Of a DNA stretch of 12,159 nucleotides, positions 1 through 7,900 are shown in pieces. The DNA lies in NCBI GenBank assembly GCA_016932145.1, contig JAFGDI010000116.1, positions 1 to 12,159 of the forward strand, written 5' to 3'. Position numbers and translations under genes: made by a program. Under the pieces are notes generated by a model. It saw only the letters and a list, made by a program, of their open reading frames with translations, searched no databases and was not told the DNA's origin. Source of the DNA: Sedimentisphaerales bacterium (lineage in GTDB: Bacteria > Planctomycetota > Phycisphaerae > Sedimentisphaerales > SM23-30). Each line of letters begins with the position of its first letter. Positions within the stretch are counted from its first letter, which is position 1.

Positions 1-2
1 AT

Positions 3-1445
3 TGCACGCTGGCAGAGTTGGCCGAGCAGGAGGCAAGTGCGCCGGAGCTGGAGATCATTCGGCCAGTTGAGATAAAAAAGCCATCTAAACCGCCAGTTAC
101 TCCTTGCAGTAAACTGTTCTGTCTGGATGATTTTTATAAAATATACAGTGTGGTTATTTCTGTTGCTGCGGTTTTATTGTTCACATTCATACTATATGTA
201 AATATAAACCCGGCTAAGCCATCTGTGCCTACAGCTACTATTGTCGAAGTTTCAGATACTTTGAACACGAATTTACCGGGCAATTTCGTAGCAGGAGCCA
301 GGCTTAATACTCACAGTCAGATATTTACTCTGGCAAGCGGCCGGGTGAGGTTGGCTTATGATTATGGTGCCCAGGTCGTGATCGAAGGTCCGGCAGAATT
401 CCAGATCGGAACGGAAAATGTTATAAATCTTAACAGAGGGCGGTTATATACCAGTGTCGATTATTACTGTAAAGGCTTTACAGTCAAAACGCCAAGTTCC
501 ATACTGATAGATATAGGTACAGAGTTTGGTGTCGAGGTTAATGTCAGAGGAGATAGCCAGTTGCATGTGTATAAAGGGCAGGTGGTTATGAGTACCACTC
601 CTGACCGGTCAAAGCAGGCGGCTACCCGCTATATGCAGGCAGGGCAGGCGGCCTCGGTAGAAAATGGCAGTGATCTGATAAACTCAATAGCGTTCAAAGA
701 TGATTTTAAGAGAGATGTCAGTGATCCGGTATTTTTTGAAGGTTTTGAATTATTGCCATCAGGTCCGATATTGAATAATGCCCGCTGGACTACGACTCAG
801 TGGCATCGAAAAGGACCTGATGTCGTTGCTACGGGACTGATAGGTACAAATGGATTGCTGGGTGTTAAAAGAGAGGCTCTGGTTGGCGGAGCAGGGCGTT
901 CCTTGCCCAGAGCTTTTGATCTGGCCAGAATGACAACCCCGCTTTATGTCAGTGCCATTATTAAGTGGCAGGAGCGTGCCGGTGCAGATAAAGATAAAGA
1001 TCTGATCCTCACTCTAAGTGAGATAAATGATGATAATGTCAGTACGGGCATATTGGAAGGCGGCTTCGATCTTGATAATGGGGTTAAATTGCAGTATGCC
1101 AGAAATGGTGTAAATGAAACTTTGCAGCCGTCCGGAAATGTCGGAGAGCCGATGGCGGCAGATACTCAATATCTGTGTGTTATGAAAATAACTCCCCATT
1201 CTCCGGTAAGAACTACGGTATCATTGGGTTATTATGATATCAGTAATAACAAGTTCCCCGAAGAAAGTGAAATGTTATACCAATATTCAGTTGATATAGA
1301 TCCATCACAAATGCTGGCTGCTAAAACTAACGCTCGTTATTATTTAAGTCATATAGCGATCAGTGTATATTCCGAGATGGTCCTGGCTGACAATCTTATG
1401 GTTACAGAAAAGTGGAGCCATATGAGAATGTATGCTGACCGATAA
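3..1445 (+). CDS. FecR-domain membrane protein with lectin-like C-terminus (5' end outside window)
   Basis: The reading frame is open to the left edge, so the gene probably starts upstream; a TTG at 18 is the first possible in-window start but has no convincing ribosome binding site. Seen: a hydrophobic helix at about 141-200 (core SVVISVAAVLLFTFILY) after a proline-rich cytoplasmic stretch, then a FecR-type beta domain at about 300-640 (for example GRVRLAYDYGAQVVIEGPAE, then TPSSILIDIGTEFGVEV). From about 735 to the stop there is a separate beta-rich region opening with FFEGFELL that resembles a LamG/concanavalin-like fold. In planctomycetes such proteins usually follow an ECF sigma factor gene and act as membrane anti-sigma or signalling proteins; that gene would lie left of the window. 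The stop codon TAA is the first three bases of the target duplication of the mobile element that follows. FecR assignment is firm; the role of the C-terminal domain is inferred. Confidence 0.85.
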   Translation, partial: CTLAELAEQEASAPELEIIRPVEIKKPSKPPVTPCSKLFCLDDFYKIYSVVISVAAVLLFTFILYVNINPAKPSVPTATIVEVSDTLNTNLPGNFVAGARLNTHSQIFTLASGRVRLAYDYGAQVVIEGPAEFQIGTENVINLNRGRLYTSVDYYCKGFTVKTPSSILIDIGTEFGVEVNVRGDSQLHVYKGQVVMSTTPDRSKQAATRYMQAGQAASVENGSDLINSIAFKDDFKRDVSDPVFFEGFELLPSGPILNNARWTTTQWHRKGPDVVATGLIGTNGLLGVKREALVGGAGRSLPRAFDLARMTTPLYVSAIIKWQERAGADKDKDLILTLSEINDDNVSTGILEGGFDLDNGVKLQYARNGVNETLQPSGNVGEPMAADTQYLCVMKITPHSPVRTTVSLGYYDISNNKFPEESEMLYQYSVDIDPSQMLAAKTNARYYLSHIAISVYSEMVLADNLMVTEKWSHMRMYADR

Positions 1446-1450
1446 ATAAG
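1443..1450. repeat. Left target-site duplication TAAATAAG
   Basis: The eight bases TAAATAAG lie directly left of the 200-bp element and recur exactly at 1651-1658. The first three bases are the stop codon of the FecR gene, so the insertion landed just behind the gene without altering the protein. Confidence 0.8.
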
Positions 1451-1650
1451 GTAATCGTTCACACGATTACGGTGAAAAGTAAAAAGTTAAAGGTAAAAGG
1501 ATTCTGTCCGCTGTTGAGGTAATCCGAAATCCCGAACTCGCTTCGGGGACGCGAAGCTATATTTAAATTATGATAAGTCTCGGCCACAGGCCGTATCCTT
1601 TACTTTTAACCTTTTACTTGTCACTTTTTACAATAACCGTGAACGGTTAG
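1451..1650. mobile_element. 200-bp fold-back MITE-like element
   Basis: The element lies exactly between two TAAATAAG copies. The left end starts GTAATCGTTCAC and the right end, reverse complemented, starts CTAACCGTTCAC (10 of 12 identical). Each end is itself a palindrome: GTAATCGT-TCAC-ACGATTAC at 1451-1470 and TAACCGT-GA-ACGGTTA at 1634-1649. Inside, a purine-rich arm (1471-1502) is an imperfect complement of a pyrimidine-rich arm (1594-1632), so the whole element can fold back. The core has overlapping hairpins: CCCGAA/TTCGGG (1531-1547) competes with GCTTCG/CGAAGC (1540-1557), and CGGCC-ACA-GGCCG sits at 1581-1593. No coding capacity is seen. Ends starting GTAA with 8-bp duplications are known for the IS66 family, so mobilisation by an IS66-type transposase is a possible inference. 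No transposase gene is in the window. Confidence 0.75.
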
Positions 1651-1658
1651 TAAATAAG
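1651..1658. repeat. Right target-site duplication TAAATAAG
   Basis: This is an exact copy of 1443-1450. The neighbouring bases differ on both sides, so the repeat is exactly 8 bp. Confidence 0.8.
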
Positions 1659-1686
1659 CTCTGTTTTGTTCATGAAAAAAGTATAT

Positions 1687-1711
1687 CTGCAAAGAAATAT
1701 GTACTTTGCAG
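1687..1711 (+). promoter_or_regulatory. Hairpin or operator-like palindrome upstream of the secreted multidomain gene
   Basis: CTGCAAAG (1687-1694) and CTTTGCAG (1704-1711) are perfect 8-bp complements around a 9-base spacer. No T-run follows, so a terminator is unlikely. It lies 112 bases before the start codon at 1824 and could be an operator or a leader hairpin. The remaining bases 1712-1813 show no clear promoter. Confidence 0.35.
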
Positions 1712-1813
1712 CCCGGAGAATGTACGCGCATATGACAATATGGTAAGCGTGCAAACTATGAGAAGAATTATCCTGGTGTAATGGATATGTTAAATAGAAG
1801 AAGGAAGTTTCTC

Positions 1814-1819
1814 GGAGGT
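1814..1819 (+). promoter_or_regulatory. Ribosome binding site GGAGGT
   Basis: A full-strength Shine-Dalgarno sequence lies four bases before the ATG at 1824 and supports that start. It is the strongest of the window. Confidence 0.8.
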
Positions 1820-1823
1820 AATC

Positions 1824-3875
1824 ATGAGATTTGGAAGGTTGTTTTGTTCCCTGGGTCTGTTAATGTTAGGTGCCAGTGTTCAGGCTGATGTAGCAGAGTC
1901 GTTTGACTATGAGGTCGGAGCTCTGACTGATATGAATGGCGGTAGCGGCTGGACGAGCCCCTGGCGAAATCAGTCCTCGCGTAATGGCGGCAACTATGTG
2001 GTTGCTGCACCTGGCTTAACGCATTTAAGTCTGTCTGGCACAGAATCTGGTAATGCGGCTTATACTCCCGGCGATGGCACGAGGTATCAGCGTACGCTCG
2101 ACAAGGTATATGACAGTGGTGTTGTATATTTGAGTTTTCTGATGAAAGGCAGTTCAGCAGTTGATGATCCCTATACCGCTTTGGAATTGCAGTCGGGTGT
2201 TGACGCTGACCCAGGTAGGGTATTCCAGATCGGCATATTAAGAAAAGATGATGGTATTGGTAACGATAACCCGGTTAATCGCAATGAAGAATTCTTTGCT
2301 ACTGTGCGTAATGGCAAGGGTGGCGGTCGGTTGCGTTCGGTAAAAATTTCTGACTTTGACAGCGACACCCACAGGTTCGTAGTTCGCTTTGATCTGGATC
2401 AGGACATTGCCTGGATTTACTTTGACCCGACGGCGGCAACTGATCTGAGTGCAGGCGGCACCGAGATCGCACTTTTCAGCGGGTTTTCATTTGATCGTAT
2501 TGGCCTGGCCAATTTTGTTGGTGCCAATGCAACTTATATTGATGAAATCGTGGTAGATGATACTGGTATTGATTGTATCGCCCCTGTTAGCGGTGCCCAG
2601 AATATCGAGCCGGCTGGTATGGTCTTTGCGTGGACTGCTCCGCTTGACCCAAATCTGGCTTCTATAACCAGCTATACTATTTGTGTTGACCCTAATGCAG
2701 CTAATGTCACTAATGCTAATGTAGCTCAACTGGATTATTATAATAACGCTATTGCCGGCAATCTGACTTCAATAACAGTTCCCTCTGGTCTGGCATACAA
2801 TACTGACTATTTCTGGCGTGTCAGTGCCCAGGTAGTATATGATAATAGTACAACGGGTAATATCAATAGCAAAGTATGGTCGTTCCAGACAAAGATGCAG
2901 GATACACCACCAGTTATTGATGCCGGTGAAAATATTCTGACAACTGTTGACCTGGCTTCAGCTCTGGCACTTAATGGTGTGGTTGATGATGATGGTACCA
3001 GTCCGGTGTCGGTATTATGGGAGGCCTATGAGGTTGCTCTTGAGGGCGGCCCGACCAATAAGGTGGTAATTGCCGAGCCTCTGAACCTGAATACTACTGT
3101 GTCGATCAGTCAGGCGGGTGTATATGTATTGAAGCTGACTGTTACCGATGCCAATGGACCGGTTTCTGACCAGATGGAGATAAGAGTGTTTGCAGACAGT
3201 TGTCAGGCAGCAAAACTTACCGGCACCTGGCAGGCAAACTATTATGATCGTAATGCTGATTGTATAGTAGATATAAATGACTTTGCAGTTTTTGCCGCTG
3301 AATGGCTCAATTCAACTGCTATGCAGGAGAGTGTGAACTACACCGGTGCTGTAACTGATCCTGATACTGATAATTCTCTGCTGGCAGAGGTCTGGACTGG
3401 TGTTCCAGGTGAGATGGTAGATGATTTATTGAGTTCGCCTGTATATCAGGAACCTGCCCATTTCTCATACTTTGTAACCGATGAGTTCAGATGTAAGGTT
3501 AATGGCAATGATTCCGGCCAGCGTATCAGGGGCTACATTGTTCCCCCGGCAAATGGTAATTATACCTTCTACATCGCTTCAGATGATATGTCCAGATTAT
3601 TCGTCAGCAGCGATACCCAGCCGGTAGATACCGACCCGGCACTGGCAAATCATATTGCCTCTGTGCCTGTATGGACAAATGGTGATGAATGGACAAAGTT
3701 CCCTGAGCAGGCTTCTGTAGCAATACCAATGATTGCAGGTAACTATTACTTCGTAGAGGTATTGTATAAGCAGGCAGTTGGCGGTGAAAACCTTTCTGTT
3801 GGCTGGAGTGTTGATGGCGGAACAACTATTACTGTTATTCCTGGCTCGGCTCTCAGGCATAGTCTGCCGCAATAG
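1824..3875 (+). CDS. Secreted multidomain surface protein (lectin-like, Fn3-like, PKD-like, dockerin-like, PA14-like)
   Basis: A 683-residue exported protein. Seen: signal peptide 1-21 (ends GASVQA). Residues 22-247 form a beta-rich domain that is clearly paralogous to the whole mature product of the next gene, with shared blocks SRNGGNYVVA, GDGTRYQR, RVFQIGILR and NFVGAN. Residues about 252-358 look like a fibronectin type III domain (TSYTICVD, YFWRVSA). Residues about 360-458 resemble a PKD domain (PPVIDAGEN, then YVLKLTVTDANGP). A single dockerin-like calcium motif follows at 475-495 (DRNADCIVDINDFAVFAAEWL). Residues about 515-683 resemble PA14/GLEYA sugar-binding domains (GNYTFYIASDDMSRLFVS, then AGNYYFVEVLYKQ). 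No catalytic motif, membrane anchor or PEP-CTERM tail is visible. It probably binds carbohydrate outside the inner membrane; the ligand is unknown. Domain boundaries are by eye. Confidence 0.85.
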   Translation: MRFGRLFCSLGLLMLGASVQADVAESFDYEVGALTDMNGGSGWTSPWRNQSSRNGGNYVVAAPGLTHLSLSGTESGNAAYTPGDGTRYQRTLDKVYDSGVVYLSFLMKGSSAVDDPYTALELQSGVDADPGRVFQIGILRKDDGIGNDNPVNRNEEFFATVRNGKGGGRLRSVKISDFDSDTHRFVVRFDLDQDIAWIYFDPTAATDLSAGGTEIALFSGFSFDRIGLANFVGANATYIDEIVVDDTGIDCIAPVSGAQNIEPAGMVFAWTAPLDPNLASITSYTICVDPNAANVTNANVAQLDYYNNAIAGNLTSITVPSGLAYNTDYFWRVSAQVVYDNSTTGNINSKVWSFQTKMQDTPPVIDAGENILTTVDLASALALNGVVDDDGTSPVSVLWEAYEVALEGGPTNKVVIAEPLNLNTTVSISQAGVYVLKLTVTDANGPVSDQMEIRVFADSCQAAKLTGTWQANYYDRNADCIVDINDFAVFAAEWLNSTAMQESVNYTGAVTDPDTDNSLLAEVWTGVPGEMVDDLLSSPVYQEPAHFSYFVTDEFRCKVNGNDSGQRIRGYIVPPANGNYTFYIASDDMSRLFVSSDTQPVDTDPALANHIASVPVWTNGDEWTKFPEQASVAIPMIAGNYYFVEVLYKQAVGGENLSVGWSVDGGTTITVIPGSALRHSLPQ

Positions 3876-3945
3876 TGAATTGTCATTATTGCCCTGGCTC
3901 GATACAGATTCAGGTAATTTGTATAACTTACATGTGCTATCTACT

Positions 3946-3984
3946 TTTGCGAATGGTTCGCAAATGTGTAAAATACTATTTTAC
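3946..3984. promoter_or_regulatory. Two adjacent perfect palindromes before the PEP-CTERM gene
   Basis: TTTGCGAA-TGG-TTCGCAAA (3946-3964) is followed three bases later by GTAAAATA-C-TATTTTAC (3968-3984). The second ends 14 bases before the ATG at 3999, next to the ribosome binding site. Both are perfect. They may be protein-binding sites or RNA hairpins that end the upstream message or limit translation. Neither is followed by a T-run. Confidence 0.4.
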
Positions 3985-3987
3985 CAC

Positions 3988-3994
3988 AGAGGTG
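3988..3994 (+). promoter_or_regulatory. Ribosome binding site AGAGGTG
   Basis: A good Shine-Dalgarno match with its GAGG core six bases before the ATG at 3999. It decides this start. Confidence 0.7.
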
Positions 3995-3998
3995 AAAA

Positions 3999-4814
3999 AT
4001 GAAGAAATTGTTTAGTATGTTATTGGGAATGGTTATGGCCGCTACTGCTGGAGCTGGCGTAATGGACAGTTTTGACTATGAGGCTGGTACTCTTATTGGC
4101 GCCAATGGCGGCACCGGCTGGACAAATGCCTGGGCTAATAACTACTCGAGAAATGGCGGTAACTATGTTGTCGCTTCTACCGGGTTAACCCATACCAGCT
4201 TAACAGGTGAATCAGGCAATGCTGCCTATAGCCCCGGCGATGGCACTCGCTATCAGAGAATGCTGGACCAGAAGTATGAATCAGGCATTGTGTATTTGAG
4301 TTTCTTAATGCAGGGCACAACTGCCCAGCAAGATCCCTACTCTGCGATAGAATTGCAGTCTGGCAGAGATGCTGACCAGGGCAGAGTATTCCAGATAGGT
4401 ATTCTGCGTGCTGATGATGGCATTGGTAACAGTACCAATCCGGAATTGCGCAATGAGGAATTCTATGCTACTTCCAGGTCGGCTATTGGCGGCGGCAGAA
4501 AAGAAAGTGTGAAACTTTCTGATTTTAATACCAGCGTTAATCTGTTTGTTGTCCGCTTTGATCTGGATAACGATGTTGCGGCAGTGTATTTTAATCCTGA
4601 TGACAAAACAGATCTTACCTCAGGTGGTGTAGGTCTGTCATTATTTGCAGATTTTTCGTTTGACCGTATCGCTATGGCAAACTTTGTCGGAGCTAACAGC
4701 ACTACTATCGATGAGATTAGGGTAGATACTGTAGCTCCGGTATTAGTGCCGGAACCTGCTACCTTGTCAATGTTCGGACTGGCAGCTCTGTTCCTTAAAC
4801 GCAGGCGAGCATAA
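3999..4814 (+). CDS. Exported PEP-CTERM protein, paralogue of the upstream protein's first domain
   Basis: A 271-residue protein. Seen: signal peptide 1-19 (MKKLFSMLLGMVMAATAGA); one beta-rich domain, residues 20-245, that aligns end to end with residues 22-247 of the upstream gene product at roughly two-thirds identity by eye; and a C-terminal sorting tail from residue 250 with VPEPAT, a hydrophobic helix LSMFGLAALFL and the basic end KRRRA. PEP-CTERM tails are recognised by an exosortase, which is not in this window, and direct proteins to the envelope or extracellular matrix. The gene lies 123 bases downstream of its longer paralogue, which suggests tandem duplication with loss or gain of the other domains. 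The domain may be a sugar-binding jelly roll, but no ligand residues are recognised. Confidence 0.85.
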   Translation: MKKLFSMLLGMVMAATAGAGVMDSFDYEAGTLIGANGGTGWTNAWANNYSRNGGNYVVASTGLTHTSLTGESGNAAYSPGDGTRYQRMLDQKYESGIVYLSFLMQGTTAQQDPYSAIELQSGRDADQGRVFQIGILRADDGIGNSTNPELRNEEFYATSRSAIGGGRKESVKLSDFNTSVNLFVVRFDLDNDVAAVYFNPDDKTDLTSGGVGLSLFADFSFDRIAMANFVGANSTTIDEIRVDTVAPVLVPEPATLSMFGLAALFLKRRRA

Positions 4815-4843
4815 GACATTATAGTTAATTAAGCACCATTTTT

Positions 4844-4896
4844 GCAAAACGATCAATGAGTTCTGGTACACGCCAGATCACATTGATTGTTTTTGC
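4844..4896 (+). terminator. Long hairpin, probable terminator after the PEP-CTERM gene
   Basis: GCAAAACGATCAATG pairs with CATTGATTGTTTTTGC with one bulge and one mismatch, and an inner TCTGG/CCAGA stem (4862-4866 with 4873-4877) closes the loop. The outer stem carries the A-run on the left and the T-run on the right, as expected of an intrinsic, possibly bidirectional, terminator. It starts 30 bases after the stop codon. Confidence 0.6.
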
Positions 4897-4909
4897 ATAT
4901 ATAAGCAAA
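4892..4909. promoter_or_regulatory. TTTGC-N8-GCAAA inverted motif before the GH31 gene
   Basis: TTTGC (4892-4896) and GCAAA (4905-4909) flank ATATATAA, 24 bases before the ATG at 4934. A similar TTTGC-N9-GCAAA lies upstream of the previous gene at 3946-3964. The shared form suggests a binding site, but the spacers differ by one base and the left half overlaps the terminator. Confidence 0.25.
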
Positions 4910-4933
4910 GCCAGGCAGGAGAAAGGCCCGTAA

Positions 4934-7900
4934 ATGAAAAACTTGAACTACAAATATTGTGATGGCGTACTAAAGTATATAATACTGTTAATGATGACAT
5001 TGGCTGTGCCGCTACATGCCGGGATGGCTGGGCACTGGAACTTTGATACGAATGACACTGCTGCTGTTATATCAGATAGTCTAAATAATTATGATGGCAC
5101 TGTGATTGGTAATGTAGCAACTGATCCTGATGGCATCAAAGGCAGTGCCCTGTCTTTTGATGGTAGTGGTTATGTTGTTATTAATAATGCGTTATTAGCT
5201 GACTGCATTCAGGATTATCCTTTTAGTATTTCCTGCTGGGTGCGTGTTGATAGTCAACCATCAAGCACTTATGCTGCTGTCTGGCTGGGTAATAGTAAGT
5301 CGTTCAGTCAGTATTTTCAGGTTGGTCCACGAATGTCGCGTAGCATAATGGTTGGCAGAAATGAACCCTATTGCGATTTTGATACTGGTCTGACTCAGAG
5401 CGATACGCCAGTCGATGATGGTCAATGGCATCATATCGCCGCAGTATTTGTTTCTGCTGTTGACCGCAGATTGTATGTTGATGGTTATGCCGCAGGTACA
5501 GGTTCAGCTTTTTGCCCGTTCCCTGATTCTCTTGATATGGTTACTTTGGGTTGTAATGCCCGCAAGACCGGCCCCACAGACTACATGAGCGGCTCACTGG
5601 ACGAAGTGCGATTGTTTGACCATGCTCTCTCGCTCACTGAGGTTAAAGGATTATATCTGGCTGATCAGGCGATAGCCTATTGGCCTTGTGATACTGTCGG
5701 CGGCTCAGAATACACCCAGAGATATCAGAGCTATATTTCAGGATCATTGTCACTGGTCAATGGGGTGAAAGGCCAGGCTTATTATTTCGATGGTTCAAGT
5801 TATATAAATGTCTCTTCGGATATTTGTGCAGATATGCCGGATTATCCTTTTACTATGGCATATTGGTTTAAGGTTTCTGAGCAAGACCAGTCAACCTATG
5901 CCGCCTGTTGGCTAGGTAATAAGTATGTTAGTGACCAATACTTTCAGACAGGTGTAAGGCGGGGCAAGGCTATGCTTACCGCCCGGAATACCAATTTCGA
6001 TCTTGGACTTGTTGAATCGCCGGCAGAGCTGGACAATGATATCTGGCATAGTGCTGTTGCCGTTTTTAATGCCAGTGATGATCGCAGACTCTATATTGAT
6101 AGTGTGCTGGTAAGTGAAGATGTAGATAATGTGGATTTCATTCAATATCTCAACAGATTTACTTTAGGCCGTAATAGCCGCAGCAGTGCTACTGATTATT
6201 TTATAGGAGCTTTGGACGAGGTTTATGTTTTTAATAAGCCTGTTAATGATGATATTATTTCAGGACTTTACCATGTCGCCAGGGTAGGGGCAGCACAGGT
6301 CGTGCAGGCAAGAGCTGCATTGCCCGGCGAAAACTGGAATACGCCAGGAGTCTGGTCTGACAATATTACGCCTGATATCCAGTCTGCGGCAAACTACATA
6401 TGCGACAGTGACCTTTATGCTCCCGCCGGAGATACAGTTTTCTCAGGTCAGGCTTTAACCCTGAGTGGTACTTTGTTCCTCGCTGATCAGGCAGTAGTGA
6501 TTGATGGCCTTTTTGTGGAAGATGGTACGCTTAATGTCAGAGGCAACTGTGCCATTAGCGGCAACATTGAGACTGTTGGCGATCTTCATATTGCTTTTGC
6601 AGATCCTGGATCTTCTTTATCTATTGGATCTGTGATAAACGGGCTGGGTAATATTACCATTGCCTCTGGTGGCGAGGTTGTTTTATTGGCTGATAATTCT
6701 TCCTTTGCAGGTGAGTGGCAGGTAAATGGAAAATTAACCGCTTCGGCTAGTGGCAGTCTGGGCAATGGTAATGTGACCGCGGCTGCCGGTGCCTGGCTTA
6801 CTATTGACTATGATCTGTCCACTGATGCCAGAGTGTTATTGGAAGATGGTTCTACCACCAGCATAGACCAGAATATTATTGTTGGTTCTATGGTCATCGA
6901 TGGTCAGGAGCTTGCTTATGGTAATTACAGTTCGCTTTATTTATATCAGGTATATGATAATATGTTTGTTGAGTATGCCAGCGGTTCAGGGTCGGTGTCG
7001 GTCGGACCGGTGTCTGGACTGGTGCAGCAGAGCGATGGTACAACCCAGGTGTCAGAGTCCAGCCTGATTGCAGATACATTTAGTGTAGTACTGTCAGAAC
7101 AGCCGGCAGGTCAGGTAACTGTTACTCTTGATCCGCAATTGTCAGCGTTGACACAAAATGATATTCAATTAGCAGGGACAGAATTACCTGGTCAGTCTTT
7201 GGTCTTGTATTTTGATCCTGCCAACTGGAATATACCTCAGCTAGTTACGGTCTTACCTGTAGCCGATGGTATAGTAGAACCTGTAGAGCTGGCCGGCATA
7301 TCATTAACTTTCAGAGACGGCGACACTACTATTGGTATTGCCAGTCCTGTCCTGGTTGAAATCTTTGATTCTGAACCATCTGGCCTGCTGGCCGACCTTG
7401 ATAATGATCATGAGGTTGCTCCTGGTGATCTGTATTTGCTGGCACAGGCCTGGCTGCAAAATGCCGGATTTAATTTAGCTGGCAGTTCTGAAATACAGCT
7501 CGATGATTTTGCCGTATTGAGCAAACAGTGGGGCACAGTTGCCCGGCCCGATGCTCTGGCTGGTTATGCATCTCATCTGGTTAATGGCAATGAAATAGTC
7601 TTTAATTGCGGCCTCTCGCAGGTGAAAGTGAGTATGTGTAATAGTCGTATGGCTCGAGTGCAGCTTGCTCCTGACAGACAATATCGCAGTGATGAACACC
7701 CGGACTATTTTATGGTTCAGAAATTTAATTGGCCTCAGGTTGACTTTGCTGTTACTGATGAGGGTAGTTATATTAAAGTAGCTACTGCTGATATGGTGAT
7801 CAGGGCTCAGAAGTCACCATTTCGCCTGCAAATGTATAGGGCTGATAACACAACTTTACTGGCTAAAGATGATGACCAGCAGGGTATGTACTGGCAAAAT

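Noticed and set aside
3246..3308. Dockerin-like motif as evidence of a cellulosome
   Set aside because: Only one half-repeat is present here, and no cohesin or scaffoldin is seen; such motifs are common in planctomycete secreted proteins without cellulosomes.
3778..4002. Plus-strand open frame of 74 codons across the gap after the multidomain gene
   Set aside because: It starts inside the PA14-like coding region in another frame and runs through both palindromes and the next ribosome binding site; no Shine-Dalgarno sequence and no domain.
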